Assembly: GCA_020851415.1 (NCBI GenBank)
Contig: JADZCU010000044.1
Location: forward strand, 1 to 64,000
Origin: Candidatus Peregrinibacteria bacterium
GTDB taxonomy: Bacteria; Patescibacteriota; Gracilibacteria; UBA1369
Length of the DNA: 64,000 nt
Direction of reading: 5' to 3'
Shown: piece after piece, positions 27,527 to 38,632 of the stretch
Layout of the letters: each line of letters opens with the position of its first letter
How positions within the stretch are numbered: the stretch's first letter is position 1
Program-made: the position numbers and the translations under genes
The notes under the pieces: generated by a model
What the model was told of the DNA's origin: nothing
Seen by the model: only the letters and a program-made list of their open reading frames with translations
Databases searched by the model: none

Positions 27527-29035
27527 ATGCAAATGAACGCGCAGGAGATTACTGAACTCCTTGAAAAACAGTTAAAGGATCTTCACTTCAAACCTGAAAA
27601 AGTCGGTATTGGTACCATTGTTTCACTTGGTGACGGTGTTGCTCAGGTAAGTGGGCTTGAAGATGTGAAAATGGGAGAAATGGTGGAGTTTCCAGGTGGC
27701 ATTTATGGTATGGCCATCAACCTTTCTCACGACACTGTGGGTTGTATTTTGTTTGACCAGGGCGGTACTTTGAAAGAGGGAGATACTGCCAAGAGTACCG
27801 GTCGCGTTATGGAAGTACCGGTTGGTCCTGAGCTTACTGGACGCGTAGTAAATGCTTTGGGTCAGCCTATTGACGGTAAAGGTGCTATTAATACTAAGAA
27901 ATTTGCTCCTATTGAGCACAAAGCCGAGGGCGTTATCCACCGTAAATCTGTTGGTGTACCTCTCCAAACTGGTATCAAAGCTATTGATGCGATGATCCCA
28001 ATTGGTCGTGGCCAACGTGAACTTATCATCGGTGACCGCCAGCTTGGTAAAACTGCGATCGCGATTGATACAATTATCAACCAGAAAGGTTTGGGGGTTC
28101 AGTGTTTTTATGTGGCTATCGGTCAGAAACAATCTACTGTTGCCGGTATCGTGAAGAAACTTGAGGAGTATGGGGCTATGGAATATACAACTGTCGTTGT
28201 TGGTACTTCTTCTGATGCTGCTGCGCTCAACTTCATCGCTCCTTATGCCGGCTGTGCCATGGCTGAAGATGTTATGTATGCCGGGAAAGATGCTTTGATT
28301 ATTTACGACGATTTAACAAAACATGCATGGGCATATCGTGAAGTTTCACTCTTGTTACGACGCCCACCAGGCCGTGAAGCGTATCCGGGTGATGTATTCT
28401 ATCTTCACAGCCGTTTGTTGGAACGTGCTTCACGTCTTTCCGATGATATCGGTGGCGGTTCTATGACAGCACTACCAATTATTGAAACACAGGCGAACGA
28501 TGTTTCTGCTTATATTCCTACTAACGTAATTTCTATTACAGACGGTCAGCTCTTCCTTGAAAGCAGCATGTTCTACTCAGGTAAACGTCCGGCTGTAAAC
28601 CCTGGTATTTCCGTATCCCGCGTAGGTGGTTCTGCTCAGATTCCTGTGATGAAGAAAGTTGCCGGTAACCTTCGTTTGAGTCTTGCTCAGTTCCGTGAAC
28701 TTGAAAGCTTTGCTCAAATCGGTTCTGATCTTGATCCCCAAACTAAGGCTGCAATCCACCGTGGTCAGCGTGTAGTGGAAGTTTTGAAACAACCTCAATA
28801 TCGCCCAATCCCGGTTGCTAAACAGATTGTTATTATTTACGCGGTAAATGCCGGTGTACTTGATAGCATTGAATTGAGCCAGGTAGCTGATTTTGAGTCT
28901 AAACTGTATAACTTCCTTGATGCGAAATATAAGGATTTACAGGAATCACTCGTTACTTCCAAGAAACTTACCCCAGAACTTGAGGAGCAATTGAAGAAAG
29001 TTTTGGCTGAATTTAAAGATGGTTTTAGCAAATAG
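27527..29035 (+). CDS. atpA: F1 ATP synthase subunit alpha
   Basis: The non-catalytic nucleotide-binding subunit of F1. The 502 residues show the beta-barrel domain (about 30-95), the P-loop [15 protein letters not shown] (around residue 170; Leu replaces the usual Thr inside the loop but GxxxxGKT is kept), Walker B ALIIYDDL, and the alpha signature [17 protein letters not shown] with the arginine-finger Arg. The start is ATG 27527, or 27533 two codons later; neither has a Shine-Dalgarno. Confidence 0.97.
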   Translation: MQMNAQEITELLEKQLKDLHFKPEKVGIGTIVSLGDGVAQVSGLEDVKMGEMVEFPGGIYGMAINLSHDTVGCILFDQGGTLKEGDTAKSTGRVMEVPVGPELTGRVVNALGQPIDGKGAINTKKFAPIEHKAEGVIHRKSVGVPLQTGIKAIDAMIPIGRGQRELIIGDRQLGKTAIAIDTIINQKGLGVQCFYVAIGQKQSTVAGIVKKLEEYGAMEYTTVVVGTSSDAAALNFIAPYAGCAMAEDVMYAGKDALIIYDDLTKHAWAYREVSLLLRRPPGREAYPGDVFYLHSRLLERASRLSDDIGGGSMTALPIIETQANDVSAYIPTNVISITDGQLFLESSMFYSGKRPAVNPGISVSRVGGSAQIPVMKKVAGNLRLSLAQFRELESFAQIGSDLDPQTKAAIHRGQRVVEVLKQPQYRPIPVAKQIVIIYAVNAGVLDSIELSQVADFESKLYNFLDAKYKDLQESLVTSKKLTPELEEQLKKVLAEFKDGFSK

Positions 29036-29070
29036 TTGAATGGCTTTCGCTCTGTAAATTACTTACCGTT

Positions 29071-29925
29071 ATGGCATCACTCCGAGATATTAAAATTCGC
29101 ATCAAGTCTGTTAAGTCTACGCAGAAAATCACTAAGGCCATGGAAATGGTGGCTGCGTCAAAGATGAAACGTGCTCAATCACAAGCCTTAAAAGGCCGTC
29201 CTTATCTGAAGAAACTTACAGAAATTATTGCGCATTTGTTGTACTTACAAAACCCACAGCTCAAGCATAAATTGATGGAAAGACGCGATAAAGTGAAGAA
29301 TGTTGGTTATATTTTTATGACTTCGAATAGAGGTTTATGTGGTTCATTCAACTCCAGCATTATTCGAAAAATGTTGGAAATTCTGGCAGAAAAAAATCAT
29401 ACAAAAGAGATCGTCATTTCCGTAGGCCGCAAAGGTCGTCAGGCTATGGATCGTGTTGGAAAGAATATTTTGGCTGATTTTGAGACAATGTCAGATAAAC
29501 CAAGTTTTGTTGATACTCTAGGTATTAGCAAAATTATTAAAGATGACTTTTTGTCAGGCAAACTGGACGAAGTGTATGTGGTTTACAATCATTTCTACTC
29601 TACCATGACACAGAAACCAGAGGTCGTTAAACTTCTTCCTTTGGAAATCGACAAGGATGTTTTGGAAGGTCTGCATGAGTCAGATTATATTTTTGAACAA
29701 GACAAAGAGGTGATTTTAGATCAGTTGATGGATCGTTATCTGGACACTATGGTGTATCAGAAGGTTCTTGAATCAGTTGCTTCCGAGCACAGCGCCCGCA
29801 TGATGTCCATGCGTCAGGCTTCTGATAATGCTCAGGAAATCGTTTCTCATCTTACATTGCATTACAACAAAGCTCGTCAGGCAAAGATCACCAAAGAAAT
29901 TTTGGAAGTTGTTGCTGGAAGCTAA
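29071..29925 (+). CDS. atpG: F1 ATP synthase subunit gamma
   Basis: Gamma is the central rotating shaft. The 284 residues start MASLRDIKIRIKSVKSTQKITKAMEMVAASKM, here cited by its key parts (KSTQKITKAMEM), the standard N-terminal coiled coil. The middle has the Rossmann-like GYIFMTSNRGLCGSFN, and the C-terminal helix reads MRQASDNAQEIV and ends KITKEILEVVAGS. The length is usual. A 93-base gap to atpD contains a small GC-rich inverted repeat but no gene. Confidence 0.96.
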   Translation: MASLRDIKIRIKSVKSTQKITKAMEMVAASKMKRAQSQALKGRPYLKKLTEIIAHLLYLQNPQLKHKLMERRDKVKNVGYIFMTSNRGLCGSFNSSIIRKMLEILAEKNHTKEIVISVGRKGRQAMDRVGKNILADFETMSDKPSFVDTLGISKIIKDDFLSGKLDEVYVVYNHFYSTMTQKPEVVKLLPLEIDKDVLEGLHESDYIFEQDKEVILDQLMDRYLDTMVYQKVLESVASEHSARMMSMRQASDNAQEIVSHLTLHYNKARQAKITKEILEVVAGS

Positions 29926-29994
29926 AACGGTGCTTGCAACGTGGCGCTCGGGTTTATGTCAGAGCGTATGGTGCACGAGACTTACTCACTATAA

Positions 29995-31416
<1,422 letters not shown>

Positions 31417-31428
31417 TCAAAGAATATT

Positions 31429-31845
31429 ATGTTCAAATTGACTATAGTTACTGCAGAACAGGCCGTGTATGACGGTGATATTGAGATGTTGGTAGCTCCT
31501 ACGCCTGATGGTGAAATTGGTATTATGACGAACCATCATCCCCTGGTTACCAAGCTTGGTCCTGGTGCTATTCGCGTGGTGAAGACCGATAAGAGCGAAG
31601 AAACACTTTTTACCAGCGGCGGTTTTCTGGAGGTGAATAAAAATAAAGTTATTTTGCTGGCAGATGTGGTGGAAGATATTGAAAAAATTCAAGCTGAAGA
31701 GGCTGTTGAAGCCCGCAAAAAGGCTCAGGAGAAGATGAAGATGACTACAAATGAAGTTGAACGCGAGAAACTTGATCAGGAGATTCGCATGCTTATGATG
31801 CGTGAACGTTTGGCGCAAATTTCACAGTTTTCGAAGAAGAAATAA
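31429..31845 (+). CDS. atpC: F1 ATP synthase subunit epsilon
   Basis: Epsilon couples the gamma shaft to the c-ring and can inhibit ATP hydrolysis. The 138 residues start MFKLTIVTAEQAVYDGD, then PTPDGEIGIMTNHHPLVTKL, the conserved beta-sandwich pattern, followed by a Glu/Lys-rich helical C-terminal domain. The length is standard. It is the last gene of the operon and is followed by a strong terminator at 31868. Confidence 0.95.
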   Translation: MFKLTIVTAEQAVYDGDIEMLVAPTPDGEIGIMTNHHPLVTKLGPGAIRVVKTDKSEETLFTSGGFLEVNKNKVILLADVVEDIEKIQAEEAVEARKKAQEKMKMTTNEVEREKLDQEIRMLMMRERLAQISQFSKKK

Positions 31846-31867
31846 AGGACACTGAATATGTTACTGA

Positions 31868-31895
31868 AAAGACCTCCGAGTGGAGGTCTTTTTTG
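31868..31895. terminator. Terminator of the atp operon
   Basis: AAAGACCTCC and GGAGGTCTTT form a perfect ten-base stem with loop GAGT and a following T run. It lies between convergent genes (atpC and the 1343-residue gene) and may serve both. Confidence 0.85.
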
Positions 31896-31933
31896 TAGTG
31901 TTGATTTTAACGAGTCGGCATCGTGACCCTTGA

Positions 31934-34900
31934 TTAGGCGGCGCGGCGTGGTCTTGCTGGTGTGGCTTGACCGTTGTCGTTTTGGGCACCACCTTGCTGA
32001 TTGTTGCCTGCTCCTCTTTCCGCCGATTCTTTTTGGTTAATTTGTCGCTGAAGGTTTTGGATATACTCATTAAGTAATCTAAGATCGTCCGGCTGGCTGG
32101 CATACCTTTTGTCGTTTACCTCTTCGATGATCTCTTTCAGACGCTGGTTTTCCTGGGCTTTTATTTGTGCAGGGCTGCGGTTTTCCTGTTTGGCGAGTTG
32201 CTCTGTTAGCTCGTTAATTTCACCAACCTTGGCCATAACTTCTTTGTTGATATATGGTTTGAAGTCGTTTACTGATCCTGATTCTTCTTCGACCTCTGTT
32301 TTTACTTGTGAGCGTTCGCCCATACCTGTGATGTTCTGTTTTTGTGAAACTTTCAGAAATATTTCAGCAGCTTTATTTGTGTCTCCGAGTTCTGCCAACG
32401 CACCGTCGAAGTATTCTCCAAAACTCTTGAGTGCTTTTTCCTGGGCGTCTTCGTTTACACCTTTTGAAACGATTAAATTCCAGGTTTTGCTTAAGTTGTA
32501 TCTGCCGTTGGTTTCTTGATCTAACTGGTATGCGAGTTCTCCAATATACCTTCTGGATTCCACTGCACCTTTTTCTACCGTAAATTTATCTGTTACGCCC
32601 GGGTATGAAGCATAGTCGGACTGGCTAAAACGTGTATAGTTTCCTCCTTTGTGGTAGGCACGGCTGTCGAGAATGGCATCAAATTTAATGAAAGCTTTCA
32701 TGAGATCCACGAATCGGCGGTTTTGTTTTTGTACTTCATCTTTATTACCCGACTTTTTGTTTTTTTCGATCAAATCCAGACGGATACGCATGTAATCGTT
32801 ATAACCTGCATAAGCGTTCTTTAAACCTGGAGTTGTTACCTGCTGACGTGTTCCACCCTGTTTACCAAGCAACTGTTCAACCAAACTTTCCGACAGTACG
32901 CTTACATGGCGATCCATATCGTCATGATCCCAACGTGTGGCGTCACCGGCAGCTTTTTCAATACGAACTTTTACGTTTGGAGAGTCGGACATTACTTCGT
33001 TGATGAGTCTGCGGATGTTATTTCCAGGAACCAATTTGGTTGGATCACTTAAGTCTGATAAATTTTTAACATTTAAATCCGGCAGAATGTATTCATTCAT
33101 CAGGTCTTTAAAGTTTTGCGTGCCGATTTTTCCACGCTTTGGTTGTCCGGTTTTTTCATCCATTATTACTTGTCCGTGAACGTCGTATTGGATGAAATCG
33201 CCTGCGGTGAAGAAGTTGGTGAATGGGAATGTGTTGGCCATGGTATCCAGGGCACCCATACGATCCGGGTGGAACATGGTGAGACCAGCATGACCGTGGG
33301 CTCCTTTACCATCAGCGGCAAAACCCATGATCAAGTACATGATTTTTTGTTCGAATGTTAATTTACCGTTTTCAATGGCGGCATGAAGATATGATTCGTA
33401 CTCGGCAGGATTCACGTATTCGTCAGTTGCCACATGTTTCCACATAAGCTTACGGAGTGCACCACCAAGACCACCGTTTTTTTCCGGATCTGTTTCAAGG
33501 CGGGTCGCAACGTCTTTAAAGTTACTTTTAATGCTGTTGTATGAGCTATCCTGCTTGTTACGGAATTCACGGAAGGTATCTTGTCCAAACCAGTGATCAA
33601 GATATTTTTCTATCACAGCCATGTGGTTTTCCGGTGATACGAAAAGCGCTTCTCCGTCTTTGAAGATCGGGCCGTATTTTGCAATTAATATATTCATGCG
33701 GTTCCACAAGCCGGGATCGTCCCATCGCAGAGCACCTTTGTTTGCGGCAACAGTAATAGCTGCCTTTAAAATATCCCTATTCGCGGCTTCATGGATTTCG
33801 TGTTTTACCGTTTCCAAACCCATAGTTTCCATGTGATGCACATGGTGGTTTACTTCTTCGTTTTCGGCGTGCTGAGCAATACCTTTAAATTCAGCACCTA
33901 ACTCTGTGTTCCATGCACCAAATATTCGCTCACCAACTACACCGACACGTCCATGCTCACCGCGATCGAGCTTACGCTTGATAAATTCAACGATTTTTTC
34001 ACCAAACTCATAAAGACTATGTGGGGACAGAATGTATGTGGATGCCCATAATTGCGTTAAATAGCCAACTCTCGGGATTTCCAGGTGATGACCGTGACCA
34101 TGACCATGATCGTCGTGGCCGCCGTGTGCGTCATGTTTATCGTCTTCAGCGTGATTATCGTTAGCCGGTTTTTCTGCTTCTGCATTTTTTGCTTCTTCGA
34201 TTTTTTTCTTTTCTTCTTTGGTTGGTTCGTAATGGATCATGTCCATGTCTTTCACCAATTTCAGGAAACCGGCGTATGTTCTTTTTGTACCATCATCGAG
34301 TGTGATGTATTTGTCGCCCACCTCGGCTATGGCGATTTTGGCATCTGTATTTTGGTTTACACATAAGATCTCTCCTACCTCTACCTTGATTGGCTGGGTG
34401 TTTTTTTTGCGTGGATTTTGGGCTAATTGGACTTCATTAAATCCGCGAAGTTCGGCCTGGAGTTCATCGAGTGTGTTAATTGATTCGACTACCTGGTTTT
34501 GCTTAAACCATTTGGCAAATTCACTGTATTGCAGAATGGATGTTGGTTCTCCTTGTGGAGACAGTTTTACCGAGTGATCCAAAATGATACGGCGATTGGC
34601 CTCATCAACTTCCTGAATTATGGTGTCTTCAACCTCTGTCGCCAGCGGGTTTTCCGAATTCTGAATAATTTCGTGCTCAAAATGCTGTCCTTTCTTGAGG
34701 TTTAAACCAATGGATTTTTCAAGCTCCTCGCGCGTGCTTATGTCTTCAGTCACGCCCATTGCATCAACCCATTGTCCGAAAGAGACCGGGCTGAATGTTT
34801 GAAGTGTAGTGGCTCCCGTTATTGGATCGATGAATTTTAGCGTGATCATTACCGTGCCTCCGGCAACTACATCTACCGCTTCAATTATTGCCGACTGCTT

Positions 34901-35965
34901 GAACATGCGGAAACCGAGTTTTTTTCTTTCCTCAAGCCCAAACCAACAAATTTTTTGGCCAGGCGTCAGATTTATACCGGCTCTTATTGATGCTTGTTTT
35001 ATGGCTTGTTCTTTTTCGTATTTTTCTTGTACCGCGGAACTCATTTGGTTCATAAGTTCACGGAACTGACTCATGCGCTTTTTGAAATCTTCTTCAATTT
35101 TTTTATTGGCTTCGTGTGCTTCCTGTTTGATTTTTTTGATTTCATTCAGCACTTTGTCTACACCTTCCTGACCTTGTTTTAGGTGGATTTCTTTCACCAT
35201 TCCGGCTGTTGCCTGGGCAAAATTGATTTGGTAATCCGGATGAAACGGATCGAGATTTACGATTTTAGCCTGATCTTCGGGGCTTGGAGCCTGACCGGCC
35301 GGGAGTGCCGCAAAAACCTTTTTGAGATCGTTGGTTTCTTTATCAACATTTTTTTTATCCAATTCATTAATTGTTTCCAGATCTTTGGTGATTTCTAAAA
35401 ATCGCTCTTTGAGCTCTGCGGAATTTGGTGCTGAATCAATTGCGTTGTCATTTGCCACTTCCTGAGTAGACTCGAGCAACGATTTAATTTGTTGTGAAAT
35501 TGGAGATGCAATATGTTCGATGTTTGTGTTAATTGCCTCGGCCTCTGCTTTGGCTTTTGTTTCGGGGCTTGCTGCTGGGGTAGCTTCTTTATTTTCGCTT
35601 TCCGCTACATGAGGAAGGCGTGTTTCAAAAGCTGAAGCCGTGTAGGTCCCCGCAACCAGTTTTTTTGTGAGATCGAGGAGTTTTTCTTTAGCCTTTTGAT
35701 CTCCTTTATCCAGTACGTTGAGGGCTTTGGTGACCTGCTCAACCGTGAGTGTTGTGCCTTCAAGACTTTGAAGATCATCAGCCAAAGTGCTGAGCGAAAT
35801 GTCGTCTGGATTTTTGGCTCCACCTTCCGAACCACTGCCGGATCCGGTGTTGGCGAAAATAAGCCGTTTTTCACTGCTATTTTGATATTTATTTTGCTGA
35901 AGGACCCCTTGCCCTAAATGGCAAGAAATCGTTCCCGGGTTTTGCAAAAAGAGCCGTTTCGTCAT
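31934..35965 (-). CDS. Giant hypothetical protein with His-rich segment (1343 residues)
   Basis: A very large soluble protein with no confident family match. The first ~45 residues contain KRLIFANTG, similar to KRLVYMANAEE in the coiled-coil protein at 8946-10514. Residues ~110-330 are charged and coiled-coil-like. The central part has small beta-rich repeats (LKKGQHFEHEIIQ; VGEILCVNQNTDAKIAIAEVGDKYITLDD). At about residues 620-640 a His-rich run (HGGHDDHGHGHGHH) could bind metal. The rest is helical and ends in a Gln/Asn/Gly then Arg-rich tail. It has its own promoter (36087-36114). Its position beside a VirB6-like protein suggests a surface or secretion-linked structural role; this is inference. 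Confidence 0.75.
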   Translation of the reverse strand: MTKRLFLQNPGTISCHLGQGVLQQNKYQNSSEKRLIFANTGSGSGSEGGAKNPDDISLSTLADDLQSLEGTTLTVEQVTKALNVLDKGDQKAKEKLLDLTKKLVAGTYTASAFETRLPHVAESENKEATPAASPETKAKAEAEAINTNIEHIASPISQQIKSLLESTQEVANDNAIDSAPNSAELKERFLEITKDLETINELDKKNVDKETNDLKKVFAALPAGQAPSPEDQAKIVNLDPFHPDYQINFAQATAGMVKEIHLKQGQEGVDKVLNEIKKIKQEAHEANKKIEEDFKKRMSQFRELMNQMSSAVQEKYEKEQAIKQASIRAGINLTPGQKICWFGLEERKKLGFRMFKQSAIIEAVDVVAGGTVMITLKFIDPITGATTLQTFSPVSFGQWVDAMGVTEDISTREELEKSIGLNLKKGQHFEHEIIQNSENPLATEVEDTIIQEVDEANRRIILDHSVKLSPQGEPTSILQYSEFAKWFKQNQVVESINTLDELQAELRGFNEVQLAQNPRKKNTQPIKVEVGEILCVNQNTDAKIAIAEVGDKYITLDDGTKRTYAGFLKLVKDMDMIHYEPTKEEKKKIEEAKNAEAEKPANDNHAEDDKHDAHGGHDDHGHGHGHHLEIPRVGYLTQLWASTYILSPHSLYEFGEKIVEFIKRKLDRGEHGRVGVVGERIFGAWNTELGAEFKGIAQHAENEEVNHHVHHMETMGLETVKHEIHEAANRDILKAAITVAANKGALRWDDPGLWNRMNILIAKYGPIFKDGEALFVSPENHMAVIEKYLDHWFGQDTFREFRNKQDSSYNSIKSNFKDVATRLETDPEKNGGLGGALRKLMWKHVATDEYVNPAEYESYLHAAIENGKLTFEQKIMYLIMGFAADGKGAHGHAGLTMFHPDRMGALDTMANTFPFTNFFTAGDFIQYDVHGQVIMDEKTGQPKRGKIGTQNFKDLMNEYILPDLNVKNLSDLSDPTKLVPGNNIRRLINEVMSDSPNVKVRIEKAAGDATRWDHDDMDRHVSVLSESLVEQLLGKQGGTRQQVTTPGLKNAYAGYNDYMRIRLDLIEKNKKSGNKDEVQKQNRRFVDLMKAFIKFDAILDSRAYHKGGNYTRFSQSDYASYPGVTDKFTVEKGAVESRRYIGELAYQLDQETNGRYNLSKTWNLIVSKGVNEDAQEKALKSFGEYFDGALAELGDTNKAAEIFLKVSQKQNITGMGERSQVKTEVEEESGSVNDFKPYINKEVMAKVGEINELTEQLAKQENRSPAQIKAQENQRLKEIIEEVNDKRYASQPDDLRLLNEYIQNLQRQINQKESAERGAGNNQQGGAQNDNGQATPARPRRAA

Positions 35966-36086
35966 CTGAGCGTTTGGTTAGGGCTAGATGTGGACGTTGG
36001 TTTTGGCTTGTTGCTTGAAAGGCCTTGGCTTGAAATTGGCCTTCCTTGAGTGACTGGGTAGTCAAAACGAATTGTCGAACGGCTAC

Positions 36087-36114
36087 ATTTTATCATTTTT
36101 TTGTTTTTTGTCAA
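36087..36114 (-). promoter_or_regulatory. Strong promoter for the 1343-residue gene
   Basis: The minus strand reads TTGACA, 16 bases of mostly A, TAAAAT. It lies just past the stop of the VirB6-like gene (36124) and about 120 bases before the start at 35965. Confidence 0.65.
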
Positions 36115-36123
36115 TTTTTGGTT

Positions 36124-38598
36124 TTATATTTTCTGTTGCTCTGTGTCACTGATACGTTGCCAACCTGGGTCTACTCCACCGTTTGGGCCGAGCGGTTTTT
36201 TGGTTCCTGAAGGTATTTGCGGTGCTGGAGCTGCGGCATCTTGTCCTTTTTTAGCTGGAGCAGGAGCTGCTGCTTTGCCTGGCGCACCCGGTTTACCCGG
36301 CGGTGCTGGCTTTGGAGCTGCCGCGGCGGCTGCCTTACCTTTTTTCTGATAATCCAATGCTGTCGGTGATTGATCTATGACAGATTGGTATACAGGTGAG
36401 GCTTTTGCCAACTCAGCGGCGATTACTTTATCGGCTTCAATCATTGCCTCTGCTGGCTTTTTGCCTGCTTCACCAAACGCTTTTGTGAGGTCTTCCTTGC
36501 GTTTTTTTATTGCAGCATTTAATTGATCCGGAGTTGCATATTCGTTCATCTTCCAAGCAAGATCGTTTTGTCCAGTATTGTTTAATGTAGTCATCGCGGC
36601 TTGGAATTCTGGACTCTTGGCTGCCTCATCTTTACCCTTTTTATCTTTTGCCTTATTAAAGGCATCAACGGCTTTTTTCTGCGGTGCTGACAGTGTACCC
36701 ATATATAGTCCATTGCCTGTGATGGTTTGTTGGGCTAATTCTGAATCCACACCTCCAGGTGGCTTTTCACCTGGTTTACCTTTATCTTTCGATGCTGGTG
36801 GAACGTAGGCTTCTTTGTTTTTTTGACGCCATCTTTCGAATGATTCCGGATCGATTTCGTCGCCTTTACCATTTTGCATAAGCTCCATCATTTTTTCCGG
36901 AGTCAGTTTTGTCTTTTTGTCTTTGCCAAAGACATCAACCGACCAATCGTAATTTGTTCTGTAATCTTTATCTTTTCGCATAGCGTCACCAATTGCCATG
37001 AGTGCCTGGTTATTTTTTTGTCCGACCATCCCTGTGCCACCGGCATCAAGCGCCTGTTTCACTCCGTGGTGATCTTTTGCTTCACGCGCCAATTTTTCTG
37101 CTGCATATAATTTTTGTTTTTGTGCTTCACCGAAGAATGCCTTTGACTCTTCTTCCGCTGCGGTATCACGGCCTTGCTGGAACTTTCTCAAGCCGGCCTG
37201 AACACCAGCCAATGACATTGGCATAGTTTTTCCGCCACTACCCGGCTGCCCAACTTGTACTGGGAATATTGGTGCGTATTTGACACTGCTGAGTGCAAAC
37301 TTACCTGCGCCTTCAACTGTACTCTTAATACCACCTACTAATTTTTCTGCAGCTGTACCTTCCGCTGCCTTGAAGATACCTATCCAAAGGAATGCCACTG
37401 TCCCAACGGCAACAATCAATTGCTGCAATGTGCTATATCCGGAAAGCATCAAGCCAACACTGCTGGCGTCTGTTCCCAAAGTTCCAGTCGGGAAACTGGA
37501 TTTCTGCAACCCGGTCAAAAGGATAAAGCTCAAGGTCATTACAACCGAAATCGGGATCGGAGCTATAATGTTCTGAATCATTTTTTTGCTGACATCACCT
37601 CCACCCATACTGGATTTTAGCTGCTCCGGCAGAACCATGGGAAGCACCATAAGCGGTGACAGTACAAGGCCGAGCCATATAACAACCAGTCTCACCAGTA
37701 ATATACAAAATAGCGCGATGAAAGCCGCACCATAAATAATATAGAGAAATGTTGAGAAGATGATGTTTACTGACAGGTCTTTCAGGTTGGCCTGATTTAC
37801 CGTTACCTTGTTCAAATTATCCACCTGCATCATGTTTACAGCCAAAATGATACCGGCGTTGTAACCGTCAAATTTATTGAAAAAGAGTTTTGCGTCTTCC
37901 GTAAGTGTTGCCGGTTCGTTATTACAGAAAGAAAATCCGGCTTCTTTGGCTTTCTTTATGCTTGCCTGATAAGCAATTTTATCCTGACCATATAATCCGT
38001 GACATATGGCTCCTTCGTAAGTATCTTTGTTAGCAAATATGTTTTCAATTCCTACGCCAAATCCACTTTCTACCGAGGCCGGCAGAGCGAAAATTGCCGT
38101 GCTTAAGACATTGACGCTATCTATGGCGATTTTCACCATTGCATAAGAAAAATTTACTGCGATCAACGCAATAACGAATTTTGGTAATATGGCTTTTAGG
38201 TGATAATCCTGCGCTTTTCCACCTGCCACGTTATAGAGGGCGATGCCTAATAGTACCAGTACCATTAAAATATTCACAAAGTTGCGAATGACGTACCAAA
38301 CCGCTAAAACCCGATCTTCCATGCCTCCGCCAAAGAGGATGTCGTTTTTCATGAGAGATCCGATCAACAGCAAAACCGGCCAGATCAGACGCTGGATAAA
38401 CTCCGAGGCAATTACCAATAAATTTACCACTTCCTGGAAAATTTTATTGGTGTCCGCGCTGGAAGTGGGAGCTGGCGGAGTTTGAGCAAAGGCCACCATT
38501 GGTACGGTCAATGCCAAAACAACAAGTGCTGGTTTGAAATACCTGCTTTTTATGGCTTTCTTCGCAAATTTTACTATTTTGTGAAGTATTTTTTTCAT
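36124..38598 (-). CDS. VirB6/TrbL-like polytopic membrane protein
   Basis: An 824-residue protein. It starts with a signal peptide (basic MKKILHKIVKFAKKAIKSR, hydrophobic core, cleavage near FAQ at about 39), then six to eight membrane helices up to about residue 440, including a VVIWLGLVLSPLMVLPMVLP segment typical of TrbL/VirB6 inner-membrane channel proteins. From about 450 the protein is cytosolic or extracellular, charged and Ala/Pro/Lys-rich, ending in low-complexity sequence. VirB6 forms part of the type IV secretion channel; no VirB4, VirD4 or pilin is in the window, so the link rests on topology and motif resemblance. The leader carries an A-rich 13-mer (38604-38616). Confidence 0.68.
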   Translation of the reverse strand: MKKILHKIVKFAKKAIKSRYFKPALVVLALTVPMVAFAQTPPAPTSSADTNKIFQEVVNLLVIASEFIQRLIWPVLLLIGSLMKNDILFGGGMEDRVLAVWYVIRNFVNILMVLVLLGIALYNVAGGKAQDYHLKAILPKFVIALIAVNFSYAMVKIAIDSVNVLSTAIFALPASVESGFGVGIENIFANKDTYEGAICHGLYGQDKIAYQASIKKAKEAGFSFCNNEPATLTEDAKLFFNKFDGYNAGIILAVNMMQVDNLNKVTVNQANLKDLSVNIIFSTFLYIIYGAAFIALFCILLVRLVVIWLGLVLSPLMVLPMVLPEQLKSSMGGGDVSKKMIQNIIAPIPISVVMTLSFILLTGLQKSSFPTGTLGTDASSVGLMLSGYSTLQQLIVAVGTVAFLWIGIFKAAEGTAAEKLVGGIKSTVEGAGKFALSSVKYAPIFPVQVGQPGSGGKTMPMSLAGVQAGLRKFQQGRDTAAEEESKAFFGEAQKQKLYAAEKLAREAKDHHGVKQALDAGGTGMVGQKNNQALMAIGDAMRKDKDYRTNYDWSVDVFGKDKKTKLTPEKMMELMQNGKGDEIDPESFERWRQKNKEAYVPPASKDKGKPGEKPPGGVDSELAQQTITGNGLYMGTLSAPQKKAVDAFNKAKDKKGKDEAAKSPEFQAAMTTLNNTGQNDLAWKMNEYATPDQLNAAIKKRKEDLTKAFGEAGKKPAEAMIEADKVIAAELAKASPVYQSVIDQSPTALDYQKKGKAAAAAAPKPAPPGKPGAPGKAAAPAPAKKGQDAAAPAPQIPSGTKKPLGPNGGVDPGWQRISDTEQQKI

Positions 38599-38603
38599 AA
38601 GGT

Positions 38604-38616
38604 TTTTGTTTTTATT
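38604..38616 (-). promoter_or_regulatory. A-rich leader 13-mer, copy 1
   Basis: The minus strand reads AATAAAAACAAAA, ending five bases before the ATG at 38598. The same 13 bases occur before the genes starting at 41820 and 51026. No Shine-Dalgarno is present. Confidence 0.45.
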
Positions 38617-38632
38617 TTTTTATTTTTTTTGT